64,000 nt of DNA from Vulcanimicrobiota bacterium (GTDB taxonomy: Bacteria; Vulcanimicrobiota; Vulcanimicrobiia; Vulcanimicrobiales; Vulcanimicrobiaceae). A program made the position numbers and the translations under genes. Below, piece by piece: positions 9,021 to 17,688 of this stretch. The notes beneath the pieces were generated by a model. That model did not search any database and was not told the DNA's origin. It was given only the letters and a program-made list of their open reading frames with translations. Location of the stretch: the NCBI GenBank assembly GCA_003140855.1, contig PLLF01000093.1, forward strand, positions 1-64,000, read 5' to 3'. Each line of letters starts with the position of its first letter. Positions within the stretch are counted from its first letter, which is position 1.

Positions 9021-10598
9021 ATGTCTCGCGCGGAAAACGGCAGCGGAATCCCGTTGAAGCCAGTCTACCACGCTGTTGAGGGGCCTGCGCATGAGCTCGG
9101 CGAGCCCGGTGAGTTTCCGTTCGCGCGCGGAGTGCGCAAAGATATGTATCGCGGGCGCCTGTGGACCATGCGCCAGTACGCGGGGTTCGGCAGCGCGGCG
9201 GAATCGAATGCGCGCTACCGCTATCTGCTCGCACACGGCACGACCGGGCTTTCCGTCGCGTTCGATCTTCCGACGCAACTCGGATACGACTCGGATGCTC
9301 CGCAAGCGCGCGGCGAAGTCGGCAAGGTGGGCGTCGCGATCGACAGCATCGCCGATATTGAAACGCTGCTCGACGCCATTCCGCTCGATCGCGTAACGAT
9401 CTCGATGACGATCAATGCGCCCGCCTCGATCATCTTAGCGATGCTGTTGGCAGTCGCGCGGCGGCGCGGCGTGCCGTTCGACAAACTCGGCGGCACCGTG
9501 CAAAACGACGTACTCAAAGAGTACGTGGCACGCGGTACGTATATTTATCCACCTAAGCATTCGATGCGGCTGGTGACCGACGTGATGGCCTACTGCGAAC
9601 AGCACGTCCCCGAATGGAATACGATCTCGGTATCCGGCTACCATATCCGCGAAGCCGGATCGACCGCGCTGGAAGAAATCGCGTTCACGCTCGCAAACGG
9701 CAAGGCATACTTGCAGGCGGCGCGCGTATCGGGACTGGACCTCGACAAGATCGCGCCGCGCATCTCGTTTTTCTGGAACGCGCACAACGACCTATTCGAA
9801 GAAGTCGCCAAGTTTCGCGCGGCCCGCTACCTGTGGGCGCATATCACCCGCGACGAATTCGACTGCAAGGACCCGCGTTCGCAGATGTTGCGCTTTCATA
9901 CGCAAACCGGCGGCTCGACGCTGACCGCGCAAGAGCCCGACAACAACGTCGTTCGTGTGACGCTGCAGGCGCTCGCCGCCGTTTTAGGCGGGACGCAGTC
10001 ACTGCACACCAACGGCAAAGACGAAGCGCTGGCACTGCCGACCGAAGAGTCCGCCAAAGTTGCCCTGCGCACGCAGCAAATCATCGCTTACGAAAGCGGC
10101 GTTCCCAACGTCGTCGATCCGCTGGCCGGCTCGTATTACGTCGAATCACTTACCAACGAACTGATCGAGCGCGCTGCCGCGCTCATCGCCGAAGTGGACG
10201 CGCTGGGCGGAAGCATTGAGGCCATCGAGAGCGGCTGGATGCAGGCGCGGATCGCCGACTCGGCATATCGCGCGCAGCAGGCCATTGAAAAAGACGAACA
10301 GATCGTCGTGGGCGTCAACAAATTCGGCGAAGACGCGGCGCAAACGGCGATGCCTTTGCAGCAGCTCGATCCGCACATCGAGCGCGGGCAAGCGCAGCGT
10401 CTGAAGGACCTACGTGAAAAGCGCGACGCCGCAGCGGTTGAAAAGCACTTGGATGCCGTGCGAAAAACGGCGCAGGGAACCGGCAACCTCATGCCGGCGT
10501 TCATCGAGGCGGTCGATGCGGGCGCGACGCTCGGCGAGATCTGCAACGTCTTACGCGACGTCTTCGGAGTGTACCGCGCGCGCGAAGTGGTCGCCTAG
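9021..10598 (+). CDS. Methylmalonyl-CoA mutase, catalytic (large) subunit without B12 domain
   Basis: 525 residues, the substrate-binding TIM barrel of B12-dependent acyl-CoA mutases: [58 protein letters not shown]. The Tyr in RQYAGF is the residue expected for methylmalonyl-CoA; isobutyryl-CoA mutases carry Phe there. No cobalamin-binding domain follows, so this is the two-subunit type and the DxHxxG small subunit must be encoded elsewhere. The stop overlaps the epimerase start by 1 bp. A weak TAGAAT -10 box at 9006-9011 sits 9 nt before the ATG, with no Shine-Dalgarno. Isobutyryl- or 2-hydroxyisobutyryl-CoA mutase large chain is the alternative. Confidence 0.9.
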   Translation: MSRAENGSGIPLKPVYHAVEGPAHELGEPGEFPFARGVRKDMYRGRLWTMRQYAGFGSAAESNARYRYLLAHGTTGLSVAFDLPTQLGYDSDAPQARGEVGKVGVAIDSIADIETLLDAIPLDRVTISMTINAPASIILAMLLAVARRRGVPFDKLGGTVQNDVLKEYVARGTYIYPPKHSMRLVTDVMAYCEQHVPEWNTISVSGYHIREAGSTALEEIAFTLANGKAYLQAARVSGLDLDKIAPRISFFWNAHNDLFEEVAKFRAARYLWAHITRDEFDCKDPRSQMLRFHTQTGGSTLTAQEPDNNVVRVTLQALAAVLGGTQSLHTNGKDEALALPTEESAKVALRTQQIIAYESGVPNVVDPLAGSYYVESLTNELIERAAALIAEVDALGGSIEAIESGWMQARIADSAYRAQQAIEKDEQIVVGVNKFGEDAAQTAMPLQQLDPHIERGQAQRLKDLREKRDAAAVEKHLDAVRKTAQGTGNLMPAFIEAVDAGATLGEICNVLRDVFGVYRAREVVA

Positions 10599-11008
10599 TG
10601 GAGATCGACCACATCGCTATCGTCGTGAGCGATCTGCCCAAAGCGCTCGCGCTTTACACCAAAACATTAGGCTTCAAAGAAATCTATCGCGAGACGCTGG
10701 CGGTTCAAGGCGTCGAAGCCGTCGGCTTGCAGGCCGGCGCTTCGGTCATCGAGCTTTTGCGGCCGCTGAGCGCGGATTCGCCGATCGCGCGCTATCGCGG
10801 TTATGCGGAAACGAAGCTGCATCATACGGCCTATCGCGTCGCGGATCTACGCGCAGAGCTGGCTCGGCTGAAGGCTGCGGGCGTGCGCCTTATCGATGAA
10901 GAGCCGCGCCGCGGCGCGCACGGAAACCTGATCGCCTTCCTTCATCCAAAGAGCACGGCGGGCGTTCTTATCGAGCTGTGCGAATCTAGTAGGGAGGAGC
11001 ACCCTTAG
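10598..11008 (+). CDS. mce: Methylmalonyl-CoA epimerase
   Basis: 136 residues, VOC-superfamily paired betaalphabetabetabeta modules. It interconverts (S)- and (R)-methylmalonyl-CoA between carboxylase and mutase. Likely metal ligands visible are His5 (EIDHIAIVV), His75/76 (LHHTAYRV) and Glu126 (VLIELCE). The GTG start at 10598 overlaps the last base of the mutase stop codon. The 3' end overlaps the convergent FMN reductase by 23 bp. Confidence 0.93.
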   Translation: MEIDHIAIVVSDLPKALALYTKTLGFKEIYRETLAVQGVEAVGLQAGASVIELLRPLSADSPIARYRGYAETKLHHTAYRVADLRAELARLKAAGVRLIDEEPRRGAHGNLIAFLHPKSTAGVLIELCESSREEHP

Positions 11009-11567
11009 CGCGCTGCGCGCGCAGCGCTTCCATGTACCAAACGAACTCCTTGAAGAAATCTTCGCTGCGCGAACGGAATTTCGGATCGGAGGGTTCGCCG
11101 GCGTCGTCGAATGCCGAGCCGACGTCCGGAACCGGTAATACCGAAGAGATCGCCGGCATTCCAAGCTCCCCGAGAATTTCGCGGACCTGAACGGCGGCGC
11201 GGGCTCCGCCGAAATAGCCTCCCGAGTATGAAATAATCGCCGACGGCCGCCAATAATATTCTTCCAAGAAATAATCTAGCAGATTTTTCAATCCGGGCTG
11301 CACGCCGTGATTGTATTCGCCCGTTACGATCGCGAATCCATCAGCTGCGCGGTAGAGTTTTGCGAGTTCCTCTAGGCGCACAGGAGCTTTACCCGTTTCA
11401 TATTCTTTGTACATTTTGTCCAGCAGCGGCAAATCGTACTCCTTTGCGTCCACAAGGACTGGCTCGCACCCATATTTCTTCAATTCGTTGACCACGAAAC
11501 GCGCAGCTTTGATGCCTTGACGTTCCGTTCGCACCGATCCGAACAGCACCGGGACTTGAAGCGACAT
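10986..11567 (-). CDS. NAD(P)H-dependent FMN reductase (flavodoxin-like fold)
   Basis: 193 residues. Family hallmarks: LFGSVRTERQG flavin phosphate loop at residues 8-18, DLPLLD, and TGEYNHGVQPGLKNLLDYF (the FMN-binding segment with the Lys-Asn-Asp signature). Cytosolic enzymes of this kind supply reduced FMN or reduce quinones and azo dyes; the true substrate cannot be told from sequence. Monocistronic, divergent from the YibQ-like gene (30 bp between starts). Its GC looks somewhat lower than that of the surrounding genes. Confidence 0.88.
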   Translation of the reverse strand: MSLQVPVLFGSVRTERQGIKAARFVVNELKKYGCEPVLVDAKEYDLPLLDKMYKEYETGKAPVRLEELAKLYRAADGFAIVTGEYNHGVQPGLKNLLDYFLEEYYWRPSAIISYSGGYFGGARAAVQVREILGELGMPAISSVLPVPDVGSAFDDAGEPSDPKFRSRSEDFFKEFVWYMEALRAQRAKGAPPY

Positions 11568-11597
11568 GGCCTCAGGTATCCGACATTCGCTTGAAGA

Positions 11598-12470
11598 ATG
11601 CCCGCCGCAATGGGACGCAGGCTTCTCTTACTTGCAACAGCGTTTCTGTTGTCGCTCTTCGTTGCGTGGGCGCTTTTCGCTCAACCTCACCGCACGCGCT
11701 TTCGCCCGCCGATCGTCGCGCAGAAACCGCCCGCCGAAGTATCACCAGTCGAAACTGCTGCACCACAAGGAATCGCGACGCCCACGCCCCAGCCAAGTCC
11801 GCAGACGAGCGGAACAGTAACCGTTGCGATCATCATCGATGATTGCGGACAGTGGCTTTCAATGGAGCGCGCATTCTTGGCGCTACCGATTCCTTTGACG
11901 CTCTCGGTTTTGCCGCACGTCCGTTACACGGCGCAAATAGCGCAAGATGCCGCAGACGCGGGCAAAGGCGTCATGCTCCATCTGCCGATGGAGCCGTTAT
12001 CGCGGGACACCGCCGGCCGTGGCGAGATCACAACCGCGATGACCGATGCGCAAGTCGCCGCGCAAACCGAAGACGACATCGCGCAAGTCCCGCTCGCCAA
12101 AGGGTTGAACAATCACGAAGGCAGCAAAGCGAGCGCGGATGCGCGCATTATGGGCGACGTGATCGCCGTCGTCAAAGCGCACGACCTCTACTTCATCGAC
12201 TCGCGGACCAATCCAAAGACGGTGGCGGCGGAAACTGCGCGGCAAGCCAGCGTGCCGGAAGCATCGCGCAACGTTTTTCTCGACGATCGCGCGGACGAAT
12301 CGTATACGGAGCAGATGTTGGAACGGACCGTCGAGATCGCCAAGCGCAACGGATCCGCGATCGCGATCGGCCATCCAAAACCGACGACGCTCGAGGCGTT
12401 GCAAGCGCTCTATCCGAAAATGCAGGCCGAAGGCGTCCGGTTCGTGCTCGTCTCGGAGCTAACGCGTTAG
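11598..12470 (+). CDS. Divergent polysaccharide deacetylase (YibQ/DUF610 family)
   Basis: 290 residues: a signal anchor (RRLLLLATAFLLSLFVAWALF), a Pro/Thr-rich linker (residues 30-70), then a divergent NodB-like barrel with VAIIIDDCGQ (the conserved Asp pair), SVLPHVRY, GVMLHLPMEP, GLNNHEGS and YFIDSRT. In the family these are the motif positions of a metal-dependent hydrolase, but the activity of YibQ proteins is not settled. The protein is periplasmic or membrane-tethered. Two ATGs (11598, 11610) are possible. It ends 1 bp before the convergent neighbour. Confidence 0.88.
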   Translation: MPAAMGRRLLLLATAFLLSLFVAWALFAQPHRTRFRPPIVAQKPPAEVSPVETAAPQGIATPTPQPSPQTSGTVTVAIIIDDCGQWLSMERAFLALPIPLTLSVLPHVRYTAQIAQDAADAGKGVMLHLPMEPLSRDTAGRGEITTAMTDAQVAAQTEDDIAQVPLAKGLNNHEGSKASADARIMGDVIAVVKAHDLYFIDSRTNPKTVAAETARQASVPEASRNVFLDDRADESYTEQMLERTVEIAKRNGSAIAIGHPKPTTLEALQALYPKMQAEGVRFVLVSELTR

Positions 12471-12471
12471 T

Positions 12472-13185
12472 TTAGGCGCTCGAGCCGGCCGTGCGCACCA
12501 TCGTGAACGTGCAGTCGTCGCCGCCGAGGTGGTGCGCTTTGCCGGCAATCTTCGAACCGCTCAGCTCGCCGGTCAGCTGAAGGTTGTCGGCCCAGTCAGC
12601 GGGGCGCAACGTCAGCGTCATCGTCGTGCCGGTGAATTGTCCGCCGACCACTACCGGCGTTAGCGGATCGTTTCGAACCATGCCGGTCAGCGCGCCGCCG
12701 GCGGCTTGCGTCAGATCGAGCGTGCTTTGCCAGCCGCTGCCGACGAACTTGCAATTGGACGTCAGTTGCCAGCTGCCGCCGGCACCGGTGGCATCCGAGC
12801 CGCCGCCGGCGCCGTTGGAATCCGCTCCCCAGAACGCCGCGTTGATCGCGTTTCCGACGCTGAGCGCACTCTTGGTGCCGTCGTCACTCATGACGACCAG
12901 CACCATGTAAAAGCCCTTCGGCTGGCCGACGCAAAACGCCGTGACCGAAACCAACCCGCTCGTCGCATCGATATAAGCCGGGTTCGTCCCGGCGACGTGC
13001 GGGGTAAAACCCTGCGCCGTCATCGCCGCGGGCGCGCGCCTGACGCATTCGGTAAACGGCAATGGCTTTGCCTCATTTGAAGTTGACCAGAACCAACGGC
13101 CGTAATCGACGGCTAGTGCGGGCGCCGTGGCAAAGATCGCCAGCGCGGCCGAAGCCACAACCATGCGGCGCAAGAATACCATCAT
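12472..13185 (-). CDS. Secreted hypothetical protein
   Basis: 237 residues with a signal peptide (VVASAALAIFATAPALA). The mature part has an N-terminal domain of about 90 residues (YGRWFWSTSNEAKPLPFTEC, FCVGQPKGFYMVLVVMSDDG), a Gly/Ser/Ala-rich middle (GADSNGAGGGSDATGAGGSW) and a C-terminal beta-rich lipocalin/META-like stretch (MTLTLRPADWADNLQLTGEL, DDCTFTMVR). No family recognised. AGGAG 9 nt before the ATG supports the start at 13185. It stands alone between a convergent gene and the recycling operon. Confidence 0.65.
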   Translation of the reverse strand: MMVFLRRMVVASAALAIFATAPALAVDYGRWFWSTSNEAKPLPFTECVRRAPAAMTAQGFTPHVAGTNPAYIDATSGLVSVTAFCVGQPKGFYMVLVVMSDDGTKSALSVGNAINAAFWGADSNGAGGGSDATGAGGSWQLTSNCKFVGSGWQSTLDLTQAAGGALTGMVRNDPLTPVVVGGQFTGTTMTLTLRPADWADNLQLTGELSGSKIAGKAHHLGGDDCTFTMVRTAGSSA

Positions 13186-13260
13186 GAGACCGTCTCCTAA
13201 GTGAGATGAATCAGGTAGCGACGGAGTTGGCCGGGGAGGGGTTGCGTTCCCGCCTCTTAT

Positions 13261-14778
13261 TTACAGATTCGGAGCCAGCGCTACTTCGATTCCCGTTTCG
13301 AACGTGCGATTCCACGGCAGGGTGATCTGGATCGCGGCGATGTGATACGCCGGGTAGAGCTGTTTGAGAATCGCAGCAGCCCGGTTCCACAGCGCCGCGC
13401 GGTTGAGATCGGCGATCGGCGCGGCTTGTTCCGATAGCAAGAACGTGTGATCTGCGATCCCTTGCGCGGTGAGCGCAGCATTTATTTGCGGCCGGACGTA
13501 ATCGTGAAACGCGTAATCGTCAACGATCCGATCGAACGTAAACTCGGCGTGGGCGAGCGCGCTGTATGTACCGGCGCGGCGGCCGGCTCCGGCGGCAACG
13601 GCTTCGGCTACGGCAGTTCCAACCGTGTTTGCGTTCGTGTTCCAAGATGCATACGAATCGAGTTTGCTCGCAACTCCGCTTGCGAGCAGACGTTCGGCAA
13701 AACGCGCCTGATCCGAGAAGCCGTTCTCTAAGAACGACAGATCGGCAAAAGCCACCGAGCGGCCCGCCCGTTCTTCTTCCTTTAGATCTGCGAGCAAGGC
13801 GTCGTCGTGCTGCGCGTCGGTATTGGGAACGCGCACGTAGAGGACGATGTCGGGCGAGGCATCGTCCCGCACGGCTCCGCAAAGCCCGATCAGTCCGTTG
13901 ATGGCGGTTTCGATGGGCGCGTATTCGAGCGGATCGTTGGCGGCAGCTCCGCCGGGCATCGAGTAGCGGACCGCGACGCGCGGAGTCCAGCCGGTGCTGC
14001 GCGCGATCGCGCTCGAAACCATCGCCATGCCCAGCTCGTCGGCGCCCGGTTCTATCGCGACGCGATCCTCGAGATGAGCTTGCGCCACCGAAGCCCGCAG
14101 AGCCCGCACGTCCTTGACGTGGAGACCCACGGCGCCGGCGTCGTCTTGGCCGATCGCCAAACGATCGATCGTGCCGCTTGCCGTCACGCGCACCAGCAAA
14201 TCGTCAACCGCATAATCCCGGTAGCGCGCATCCAAGTATCCTTGAAACGTTGGCTCGCCGATCAGCGAGCGCAGTTGCGCGGCGCGAGCTTGTTCTTTGG
14301 GCAGCAGCGGTTCGTGCAAGTTCGCATATTCGGCAATATACGACCAAATAGGATAAGGCGCGAAGAAGGTTTGAGCGCGCCCGACCGCTGGAATTCCCGT
14401 CGGAGCGAGCCGCATGATCGTCCCGAATGCGCCAATCCATGCGGCGGGGTGCTGCCGGCGCAGACTTTGCAGCGAGCGCAGGCGAAAGTACGCATCGGCA
14501 TACGGCGTTTGCGGAACGCGCGACGCAATCAGGCCGCCGTACGCGAGCATATCGGAGCTGATCACGAAATGGCTCGCGCGCTTGGCCGGTTCGCCGTTCA
14601 GCCACGCGATGATCGCGTCGGGTTTTCCGAAATCCAAGTAGTTGCCGAGCAGCGCGATGGGCGGCTCGACCACGGGCGTGCCGGCGATGCGCCCCAGCAG
14701 CTGCGGCAGCTGCCGGGTTACCGGGCGATCGTCCAGCGGCACGAACGCAATGGTAGAAAACAGCAGGGCCGCGATCAT
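13261..14778 (-). CDS. DUF4127 family protein at the end of the cell-wall recycling operon
   Basis: 505 residues, full-length DUF4127: FVPLDDRPVTRQLPQLLG at the N-terminus, SSDMLAYGGLIASR, and a long alpha/beta body. The fold and reaction are unknown to me; the DDRP and DML-YGGL motifs look like active-site loops of a hydrolase. The start overlaps the murQ stop by 4 bp (ATGA), so it belongs to the operon. In Bacillus subtilis the comparable cluster ends with the exo-MurNAc hydrolase NamZ (DUF1343), which is missing here; DUF4127 could fill a similar role, but that is only context. The hydrophobic N-terminus (IAALLFSTIAF) is too short to call a signal peptide. Confidence 0.8.
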   Translation of the reverse strand: MIAALLFSTIAFVPLDDRPVTRQLPQLLGRIAGTPVVEPPIALLGNYLDFGKPDAIIAWLNGEPAKRASHFVISSDMLAYGGLIASRVPQTPYADAYFRLRSLQSLRRQHPAAWIGAFGTIMRLAPTGIPAVGRAQTFFAPYPIWSYIAEYANLHEPLLPKEQARAAQLRSLIGEPTFQGYLDARYRDYAVDDLLVRVTASGTIDRLAIGQDDAGAVGLHVKDVRALRASVAQAHLEDRVAIEPGADELGMAMVSSAIARSTGWTPRVAVRYSMPGGAAANDPLEYAPIETAINGLIGLCGAVRDDASPDIVLYVRVPNTDAQHDDALLADLKEEERAGRSVAFADLSFLENGFSDQARFAERLLASGVASKLDSYASWNTNANTVGTAVAEAVAAGAGRRAGTYSALAHAEFTFDRIVDDYAFHDYVRPQINAALTAQGIADHTFLLSEQAAPIADLNRAALWNRAAAILKQLYPAYHIAAIQITLPWNRTFETGIEVALAPNL

Positions 14779-15659
14779 TCCAGCGCACGCCTTAACGAGC
14801 CGCCGTGCAATTCCAGCAGCGCGCGCGCTTCTTGGGCGCTTACATCGCGACGTCCCATCACAACGGCGGTTTTTACACTTCCGCTCGCGGACTGTAGCAG
14901 ACTCGCAGCCTTCTCCGCGTCCGCCGGAACCAATTGCATCACCAGCCGGAGCGCACGTTTGCGAAGCTTGTTGTTCGTCGCCACCACGTCGACCATGAGA
15001 TTGTCGTACACTTTCCCCAACCGCACCATCGTCGCGGTCGAAAGCGTATTCAGCAAGACTTTTTGCGCGGTCCCGGCCTTCAAACGCGTCGATCCAGTCA
15101 GCGGCTCCGGCCCTGTTTGCAGCACGATCGCCAGATCGGCTGCAGACGCAAGCGGCGATTCCGGATTATTGGCAACGCCGAGCGTCCAGGCGCCGATTTC
15201 GCGCGCGGTTTCAATCGCCCTGACGACGAACGCGGCGGCGCCGCTCGCACTCAATCCAACGACTGCGTCGCCGGGTTTGATGTGATCGCGCATCTCGCGC
15301 TCGCCCGCATCGCCGTCGTCTTCCGCGCCTTCGATCGCGCGCGTCAGCGCATCGCGCCCGCCCGCGATGTGCCCGCAAACCAGCGAGGGCTCAGTTCCAA
15401 ACGTTGGCGGCATTTCCGAGGCGTCCAAAAATCCGAGCCGCCCGCTGCTTCCGGCGCCGACGTAATGCAGCACGCCACCGGACCGCAGGCGCATCGAAAT
15501 TTCATCGACAGCGGCGGCCAGTTTGCCGCTGACTGCAACGACCGCAGCGACCGCTTCGCTCTGTTCGCGCGCGAGCAGCTCGACGAGTTCCGGCGTTGCA
15601 AGCCGGTCGAGCGCATTCGTTTTCGGATTGCGCAACTCGGTTTGCGGAACGTCGTTCAC
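14775..15659 (-). CDS. murQ: N-acetylmuramic acid 6-phosphate etherase MurQ
   Basis: 294 residues (E. coli MurQ 298). It cleaves the lactyl ether of MurNAc-6-P to give GlcNAc-6-P and D-lactate in the cytoplasm. Visible: ELRNPKTNALD near the N-terminus, the SIS-domain motif GAGSSGRLGFLDASEMPPTFG with the catalytic Glu, and GLSASGAAAFV. The GTG at 15659 overlaps the kinase stop (GTGA); a longer upstream frame is rejected because it runs into the kinase gene. It takes AnmK's product in the same operon. Confidence 0.95.
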   Translation of the reverse strand: MNDVPQTELRNPKTNALDRLATPELVELLAREQSEAVAAVVAVSGKLAAAVDEISMRLRSGGVLHYVGAGSSGRLGFLDASEMPPTFGTEPSLVCGHIAGGRDALTRAIEGAEDDGDAGEREMRDHIKPGDAVVGLSASGAAAFVVRAIETAREIGAWTLGVANNPESPLASAADLAIVLQTGPEPLTGSTRLKAGTAQKVLLNTLSTATMVRLGKVYDNLMVDVVATNNKLRKRALRLVMQLVPADAEKAASLLQSASGSVKTAVVMGRRDVSAQEARALLELHGGSLRRALE

Positions 15660-16555
15660 AGTAGGCGCTCCGCCGCGCAGAGTGCGCCCGCGCACGGTTC
15701 GGGATTGTCTTTGAGAATCGGCATGGTGGGGAAATCGTTGAGCAAGCGCGTTTCCACCAAGTACGTCAGCAAACTGCTGGCGCCGAGCAGCCCTCCCAAG
15801 AACGCGATCGGTGCATCGGAACCGGCCAAGCCGGCCGATTTGATAGCAGCCTTCAAGAGGTCGGTCAATTCGGCAGCGGCCTGCTGAATGATTTTGGCCG
15901 CCGTCCGATCTCCGCGACCCGCGAGATCCAGCACCACCGGCGCGACCGCGGCGACGGCGCGGGCCGGGGACGGATCGCTATACACTTTCTGCAGCGCGCC
16001 GGAAAGCGAGTTCACCGCGAGCGCGGTTTCGAGTTCCTCTGCGAATACATCCCGGGGAGCGCGGCCGTCATAGGTGCGCAGCAGCCAATCGATCGCGGCG
16101 GCGCCGATTCCAAATCCAGATCCGCTATCGCCGAACAAGTACCCGTAGCCGCCGCTGCGAAATCCTGCGCCGTTTTTTTCGGCGTATGCGATCGCGCCCG
16201 TGCCCGCGATGAGCACCACGCCGTCCCCCTCGGGAACCGCCGCGCGCAGCGCGATGTATGCGTCGTCGCGAATCTCGACACGAGCTCCGCCAAAACGCGA
16301 TGCGAGTGCATCGCGCAACATTCCGGCCACGCTATCGCGGCCGGCGCCGGCTGCACCGACAAAAATCGCATTCGGTAAAGCTCCCTGCAGCGCGAGCTCG
16401 ATCGTCGCGGCAATCGTGTCGCTCGCGCTTTCGGCGCCCCGCACCGTCGCATTCGCGGAATCCCCGTACCACACGCCTTTACACCGGCCGTCCAGTGAAT
16501 ACGTGACGGCGGTTTTCGATCCACCGGCGTCGACGCCGACGGCTATGCGCGACAT
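15656..16555 (-). CDS. BadF/BadG-type N-acetylglucosamine (or MurNAc) kinase
   Basis: 299 residues, ASKHA-fold kinase. Phosphate-1 motif GVDAGGSKTAV (residues 7-17), phosphate-2 AGTGAIAYAEKN, and YLFGDSGSGFGIG, typical of NAGK/MurK. It would phosphorylate GlcNAc freed by NagZ, or MurNAc as in clostridial MurK; the two cannot be separated by eye. It overlaps anmK by 13 bp upstream and murQ by 4 bp downstream. Confidence 0.9.
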   Translation of the reverse strand: MSRIAVGVDAGGSKTAVTYSLDGRCKGVWYGDSANATVRGAESASDTIAATIELALQGALPNAIFVGAAGAGRDSVAGMLRDALASRFGGARVEIRDDAYIALRAAVPEGDGVVLIAGTGAIAYAEKNGAGFRSGGYGYLFGDSGSGFGIGAAAIDWLLRTYDGRAPRDVFAEELETALAVNSLSGALQKVYSDPSPARAVAAVAPVVLDLAGRGDRTAAKIIQQAAAELTDLLKAAIKSAGLAGSDAPIAFLGGLLGASSLLTYLVETRLLNDFPTMPILKDNPEPCAGALCAAERLL

Positions 16556-17688
16556 TCCAACCGCACTTTTTCAAGCAAGCCGGCCAAATCGTGCGGCGCG
16601 ATCGCACCGAGTACGACCGACGCAGCCGCTCCCGTGGTGCGCGGAACGTTTGCAGCGCGTCCGCGCAGCGTTTCATAGCCCAGAACCGCGAATGCGACGG
16701 CCTCCTTTGAATCGGCCGGAACGTTCATTGCGTCCGAACGTTCGATGCGGTGCTCGGGCAGCCGTTCCCGCAGCTCGCGCAAAATCGCCGGATTGCCGGC
16801 GCCGCCGCCGCTCACGAGAATACGCGCGCGCGGAGCGGACGAAGAATTCACGGCCGCCGCCAGTGACTCGGCAGTTAACGCCGTCAGCGTTGCGGCGCCG
16901 TCTTCGAGTGAAAGCGCATCGAGCTCCGCGTGCTCGTCCAAGAATTGCGCGCCGAAACGTTCGCGGCCCGTCGACTTCGGCGGGGAGATCGCAAAATAGG
17001 GATCGGCCAACATCGTCTGCAGGAGCGGCGTATCCACCGACCCCGCCAGCGCGAGTTTTCCGTCGCGGTCGAACGCCTGGCGGCCCTCCGTGCGGCGCTG
17101 CACGAATGCATCGATCAACATATTTCCCGGACCACAATCGAATGCGGCAACATCTTGCGGCGCGCAGCGGCGCGGAATAATCGTCAGGTTTGCAATTCCG
17201 CCGATGTTGACCGCTATGCGATCTTCCGAGTCGCTGGCGAATAACAGCGCATCGACGTAGGGTACGAGCGGCGCTCCCTGTCCGCCGGCAGCGCAATCGG
17301 CGCTGCGGAAATCGTAGCACACCGTCCGCTGCACGGCTTCGCGAATGACGAATGGATCGCCGATCTGCAGCGTCGTACGCGCATCCCCGTCATGGTAGAT
17401 CGTTTGCCCGTGCGATGCTACGAAATCAACCTCCGCCTTGCCGGCGACGCGCAGAGCTGCTTGCGCGAAAGCAATACCGAGTGCTCGATGCAGCTCCGCA
17501 ACGGCACGAGTCGATCCCGTGTTCGGCGGCAAAACCGCCTGCAGCGCATTTCGCTCGGCCTCTTCAAAGGGTGACGTTTGAAAATCCAGCAAATCCACTT
17601 CGTACGATCGTCCTCGCGGCACGAGCCGCAAGAGCGCAGCGTCAACGCCGTCGAGCGACGTGCCGCTCATCAGTCCGACCGCAATCAT
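16543..17688 (-). CDS. anmK: Anhydro-N-acetylmuramic acid kinase AnmK
   Basis: 381 residues. It opens and phosphorylates 1,6-anhydro-MurNAc to MurNAc-6-P, the substrate of MurQ. Motifs: GLMSGTSLDGVDAALL at residues 5-20, ASHGQTIYHDG, FDCGPGNMLIDAF, ARILVSGGGAGNP. The ATG at 17688 overlaps the upstream hydrolase stop as ATGA; the 72-residue in-frame extension upstream is a shadow of that gene. AnmK implies that lytic transglycosylase products reach the cytoplasm. Confidence 0.96.
   Translation of the reverse strand: MIAVGLMSGTSLDGVDAALLRLVPRGRSYEVDLLDFQTSPFEEAERNALQAVLPPNTGSTRAVAELHRALGIAFAQAALRVAGKAEVDFVASHGQTIYHDGDARTTLQIGDPFVIREAVQRTVCYDFRSADCAAGGQGAPLVPYVDALLFASDSEDRIAVNIGGIANLTIIPRRCAPQDVAAFDCGPGNMLIDAFVQRRTEGRQAFDRDGKLALAGSVDTPLLQTMLADPYFAISPPKSTGRERFGAQFLDEHAELDALSLEDGAATLTALTAESLAAAVNSSSAPRARILVSGGGAGNPAILRELRERLPEHRIERSDAMNVPADSKEAVAFAVLGYETLRGRAANVPRTTGAAASVVLGAIAPHDLAGLLEKVRLECRA

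Noticed and set aside
13807-15285. Long open frame (492 codons) on the plus strand over DUF4127/murQ
   Set aside because: Antisense shadow of two well-recognised minus-strand genes; the protein is Arg/Gly/His-rich with no motif. The same holds for long antisense frames at 35555-37072, 43489-44817, 51012-52232 and 18330-19163.
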